25,559 nt of DNA from positions 1 to 25,559 of the IMG/VR virus record IMGVR_UViG_3300048121_001730; one strand, written 5' to 3'. Below, piece after piece: positions 23,532-25,559 of this stretch. The DNA is from a virus. The position numbers and the translations under genes were made by a program. Numbering within the stretch: position 1 is the stretch's first letter; every line of letters starts with the position of its first letter. The notes below the pieces were generated by a model that worked only from the letters and a program-made list of their open reading frames with translations, did no database searches and had not been told where the DNA came from.

Positions 23532-24362
23532 ATGAATAAAATAGGAATAATAGGACAAGGGTTTGTTGGTAATGCAGTTTATCAGAAGTTTAAAAAATAT
23601 TATCAAATATTAACATATGATTTAGATGAAACAAAAGCAACAGCAACCGAAGAAGAAGTATTAAGTTGTAATGTACTATTCCTTTGTTTACCAACACCTA
23701 TGCATATGGGAACAGGTGAATGTGATATTTCAATTGTAGCAAGTATCTTAGGAAAAATAATTAACTTAAACCAACGAAAGGTGGTTGTAATCAAATCAAC
23801 AGTACCACCATTAACAGTTGCATCTTTTAATAAGATAACACCTAAACATATACAAGTCGTATTTAATCCAGAGTTTTTAACTGAAAGAAATGCAGTTGAA
23901 GATTATAATAATCAAAAAAGAATTATATTGGGTGGACCAAGACCAGCAACAACAACTTTAAAACGAATCTTTTCAAAAGTATTTCCTAAAGCAGATATAA
24001 TTAAAACCGATTCAACCCACGCTGAGATGGTAAAATATTTAACTAATACATTCCTCTCAACTAAAGTATCATTTGCTAATGAAATTTATCAATTATGTGA
24101 AAAGGTAAATATAGATTATGATAAGGTTGTAGAATATGCAACTTATGATGAAAGATTAGGAAAATCACATTGGATGGTTCCTGGTCACGATGGTGATTTT
24201 GGTTATGGTGGGCATTGTTTCCCAAAAGATTTATCTGCACTAATTCATTTAGCAAATAGATTTAAAACAACTACAAATGTTTTAGAAGCAGTCAAACAAA
24301 CAAATGATAAGGTTAGAAATAATAGAGATTGGGAACAAATGAAAGGTAGAGCGGTTAGCTAG
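23532..24362 (+). CDS. Short UDP-glucose/GDP-mannose 6-dehydrogenase-like protein lacking C-terminal domain (276 aa)
   Basis: The family oxidises a nucleotide sugar to its uronic acid with NAD. The N-terminal Rossmann domain has IGIIGQGFVG (G8-x-G10-xx-G13) and an acidic residue after the second strand. The catalytic part is intact: VFNPEFLTERNAVEDY (E114), HAEMVKYLTN (K168, N172) and GYGGHCFPKD with Cys229, the thiohemiacetal-forming residue. Family members run to about 390-450 residues. This one stops after the central helix and lacks the C-terminal nucleotide-sugar-binding domain. From memory, similar short forms occur in other marine phages. It starts two bases after the fusion gene stop, and its own stop overlaps the end of a minus-strand gene. 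Confidence 0.85.
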   Translation: MNKIGIIGQGFVGNAVYQKFKKYYQILTYDLDETKATATEEEVLSCNVLFLCLPTPMHMGTGECDISIVASILGKIINLNQRKVVVIKSTVPPLTVASFNKITPKHIQVVFNPEFLTERNAVEDYNNQKRIILGGPRPATTTLKRIFSKVFPKADIIKTDSTHAEMVKYLTNTFLSTKVSFANEIYQLCEKVNIDYDKVVEYATYDERLGKSHWMVPGHDGDFGYGGHCFPKDLSALIHLANRFKTTTNVLEAVKQTNDKVRNNRDWEQMKGRAVS

Positions 24363-24522
24363 ACCTTAAAATGTTTTGTGGTTGAGTTTGTTTTGGTGAT
24401 ACTTTTTCTTTTATAAGAGATTCTACTAACCCATTCATTTTGTATCCTTTATCTCTACAAAAGGACTTTAATAATTGATGAACTTCAGCATCAATTTGTA
24501 ACATTGCATATTTTTTATTCAT
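24355..24522 (-). CDS. Ribbon-helix-helix DNA-binding protein (55 aa)
   Basis: On the minus strand an ATG at 24522-24520 opens a 55-codon ORF ending in TAA at 24357-24355. The sequence MNKKYAMLQIDAEVHQLLKS then FCRDKGYKMNGLVESLIKEKV has the ribbon-helix-helix layout: an N-terminal strand (KYAMLQI), helix A (AEVHQLLKSFCRDKG), a turn and helix B (MNGLVESLIKEKV), followed by a short polar tail. Such proteins are dimeric repressors or partition-type DNA binders. It is the only convincing minus-strand gene in the window. It converges on the dehydrogenase gene with an 8-base overlap and diverges from the structural gene at 24613. Its upstream region carries repeated half-sites, so autoregulation is likely. 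Confidence 0.8.
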   Translation of the reverse strand: MNKKYAMLQIDAEVHQLLKSFCRDKGYKMNGLVESLIKEKVSPKQTQPQNILRSS

Positions 24523-24523
24523 T

Positions 24524-24565
24524 TCTTTAGAACTCTTTAGTTTTCTTTAGAATAAATATTCTAAA
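24524..24565. promoter_or_regulatory. Operator-like half-site array between divergent genes
   Basis: TCTTTAG occurs at 24524-24530, 24534-24540 and 24544-24550, exactly 10 bases apart, one helical turn. The third overlaps a perfect 9-bp inverted repeat TTTAGAATA-AA-TATTCTAAA (24546-24565), giving a fourth half-site on the other strand. The array lies immediately upstream of the minus-strand ribbon-helix-helix start codon and before the ATATTTATA box of the rightward gene, as expected for an operator read by that protein. Binding is inferred from layout only. Confidence 0.6.
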
Positions 24566-24578
24566 TTAATTTTTTCAA

Positions 24579-24588
24579 ATATTTATAA
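24579..24588 (+). promoter_or_regulatory. ATATTTATA-type late promoter candidate (rightward)
   Basis: ATATTTATAA lies 24 bases before the ATG at 24613 and 14 bases after the palindrome. On the opposite strand it reads TTATAAATAT, so a leftward promoter role for the minus-strand gene cannot be excluded. Confidence 0.5.
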
Positions 24589-24612
24589 TGGAATTAACGG
24601 AACTATTTCTTA

Positions 24613-25559
24613 ATGGCAAGAATAAAAAAATATTCACCCGAACAAAACTTATCATCATTTCAGACATTCATAGAAGATGAAACTCCAAATTCGGATTACT
24701 TTAGAATAACCGAATTTAAGGATACATTTACTGGTGGTAAGAATGGATTTTTAATAGAGGGTTCAGAATACCTAAAAGAATCAACTGAAATAAAGATTGA
24801 ACTTTTAGATGTTGCTGGAAACCCAATCTATTTTGAACCAGGTAATGGTATTCCAGAATACTATGAGGGTATATCTAAACTAATAGCTGTTTACATTTAT
24901 AATGATACTCCAATTGGATTGGGTAAGATTACTGTTTTAGGTGAACTAAAGGAGTATGATGATAATGGTGTAAAACGAGAAGTTCCAAATCAATGGAAAG
25001 GTGCCTATAATGTTAAGTGGGAAAGAACCTTTCAAATCAATAAACTATTAGCTAACGAAGATAAAGTTAGATTCTATCGTAGACCTGAGGTTACCATAGA
25101 TGAAATAGTAAAACCAATCTTTAGTGGTAATCCACCAGTAGTAACACAAACTGGAGTAGTAGATGGTATTCCATTGGTTCCAAACGCAGGAACTGATTTA
25201 AGTAATTTTACATTACCTACAAATTATAGATTAAAAATTAAGAGTGGAAATAAATGGACAGGTTCAATTGATGAGGAAATCATTACATTTGATAATATTA
25301 ATTATGCTCCAAAAATTAAAGAAATTGTAAATGAAAATGAAATAATTGTATCTCCTCCATATGCGGAAAACAATATTGTAACATCATTTACAAATGAAAG
25401 TTATTCATTAGAATTTCCATATATAGAAAATGTAGCTGATTTAGCAACTGCACTAACTGGTTCATTTGCTAAGATTAGTATTACTGATATGAAAACTTTT
25501 GTAGGTGATGCTGCAAGAGTAAAAGTATTTAGAAGGTCTCAATCAAACTTAACTGATTT
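24613..25559 (+). CDS. Large tail/virion structural protein, 5' part only (315+ codons)
   Basis: The frame is open from ATG at 24613 to the end of the window and has no stop, so the gene is truncated by the boundary. The translation begins MARIKKYSPEQNLSSFQTF, then TEFKDTFTGGKNGFLIEGSE, YLKESTEIKIELLDVAGNPI and a later WERTFQINKLLANEDKVRFY. I recall this pattern from long, unnamed beta-rich structural proteins of marine T4-like phages. It opens a further late operon behind an ATATTTATA box and is divergently arranged from the small repressor-like gene. No enzyme domain is visible in the part available. Confidence 0.8.
   Translation, partial: MARIKKYSPEQNLSSFQTFIEDETPNSDYFRITEFKDTFTGGKNGFLIEGSEYLKESTEIKIELLDVAGNPIYFEPGNGIPEYYEGISKLIAVYIYNDTPIGLGKITVLGELKEYDDNGVKREVPNQWKGAYNVKWERTFQINKLLANEDKVRFYRRPEVTIDEIVKPIFSGNPPVVTQTGVVDGIPLVPNAGTDLSNFTLPTNYRLKIKSGNKWTGSIDEEIITFDNINYAPKIKEIVNENEIIVSPPYAENNIVTSFTNESYSLEFPYIENVADLATALTGSFAKISITDMKTFVGDAARVKVFRRSQSNLTD

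Noticed and set aside
24588-24680. Short + strand ORF (30 codons) starting at the ATG in the ATATTTATAATG sequence
   Set aside because: It overlaps the convincing 24613 gene in another frame, sits inside the promoter box and shows no family pattern.
1-25559. Extracellular contractile injection system or tailocin instead of a phage
   Set aside because: The baseplate genes alone would fit, but primase and Mre11-Rad50 replication/recombination genes in the same compact layout indicate a replicating phage.

Overview
The window is a stretch of an AT-rich tailed-phage genome with a contractile tail (myovirus, T4-like tail and replication genes). The best landmarks are a GPW/gp25-type baseplate wedge protein, directly followed by a gp6-type wedge protein of T4-like length, and a Mre11/Rad50-type (T4 gp47/gp46) recombination enzyme next to a zinc-finger/Toprim primase of T4 gp61 type. 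The host is probably a Bacteroidetes (Flavobacteriia-like) bacterium. Two promoters near the primase fit the -33 TTG / -7 TAnnTTTG pattern of that phylum, and many start codons have A/T-rich leaders with no good Shine-Dalgarno sequence. The host is inferred, not shown directly. No tRNA, rRNA, CRISPR array, IS element or integrase was seen.

Region 1 (1-18.7 kb, all + strand) is a virion module. It opens with an unassigned protein and a 44-residue, very basic protein that is easily missed. Next come a baseplate spike/hub protein without a lysozyme domain, two further unassigned structural candidates, a coiled-coil protein of the kind found before gp25 in marine T4-like phages, gp25 and gp6. These are followed by four large putative fibre or baseplate-decoration proteins. 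A 1382-residue tail protein combines a P2 gpI-like fold, an inserted lectin-like (LamG-type) domain and about five 19-residue tandem repeats. The module ends with a 210-residue tail protein, two proteins sharing a paralogous C-terminal part, and a 68-residue protein. Genes are packed with gaps of about 0-7 nt inside operons. Each operon break carries an ATATTTATA box 15-37 nt before a start codon, probably the phage's late promoter. One strong rho-independent terminator lies at 17462-17486 between two such boxes.

Region 2 (18.7-24.4 kb) is a nucleic-acid module: a GIY-YIG-like protein, a 67-residue protein, a primase, a single-chain Mre11-Rad50 (gp47-gp46) fusion and a short nucleotide-sugar 6-dehydrogenase. 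Its two promoters are near copies of each other and differ from the late-type boxes. This suggests early, host-polymerase transcription of an island inside late genes.

Region 3 (24.36-25.56 kb) starts with a 55-residue minus-strand gene for a ribbon-helix-helix DNA-binding protein. It lies tail-to-tail with the dehydrogenase gene and head-to-head with another large structural gene that runs off the end. The intergenic space holds three TTTAG half-sites at exactly 10-bp spacing, a perfect 9-bp inverted repeat and an ATATTTATA box. It looks like an autoregulated switch at the border between the early island and the next late operon.

No interval longer than 300 bases lacks a gene.
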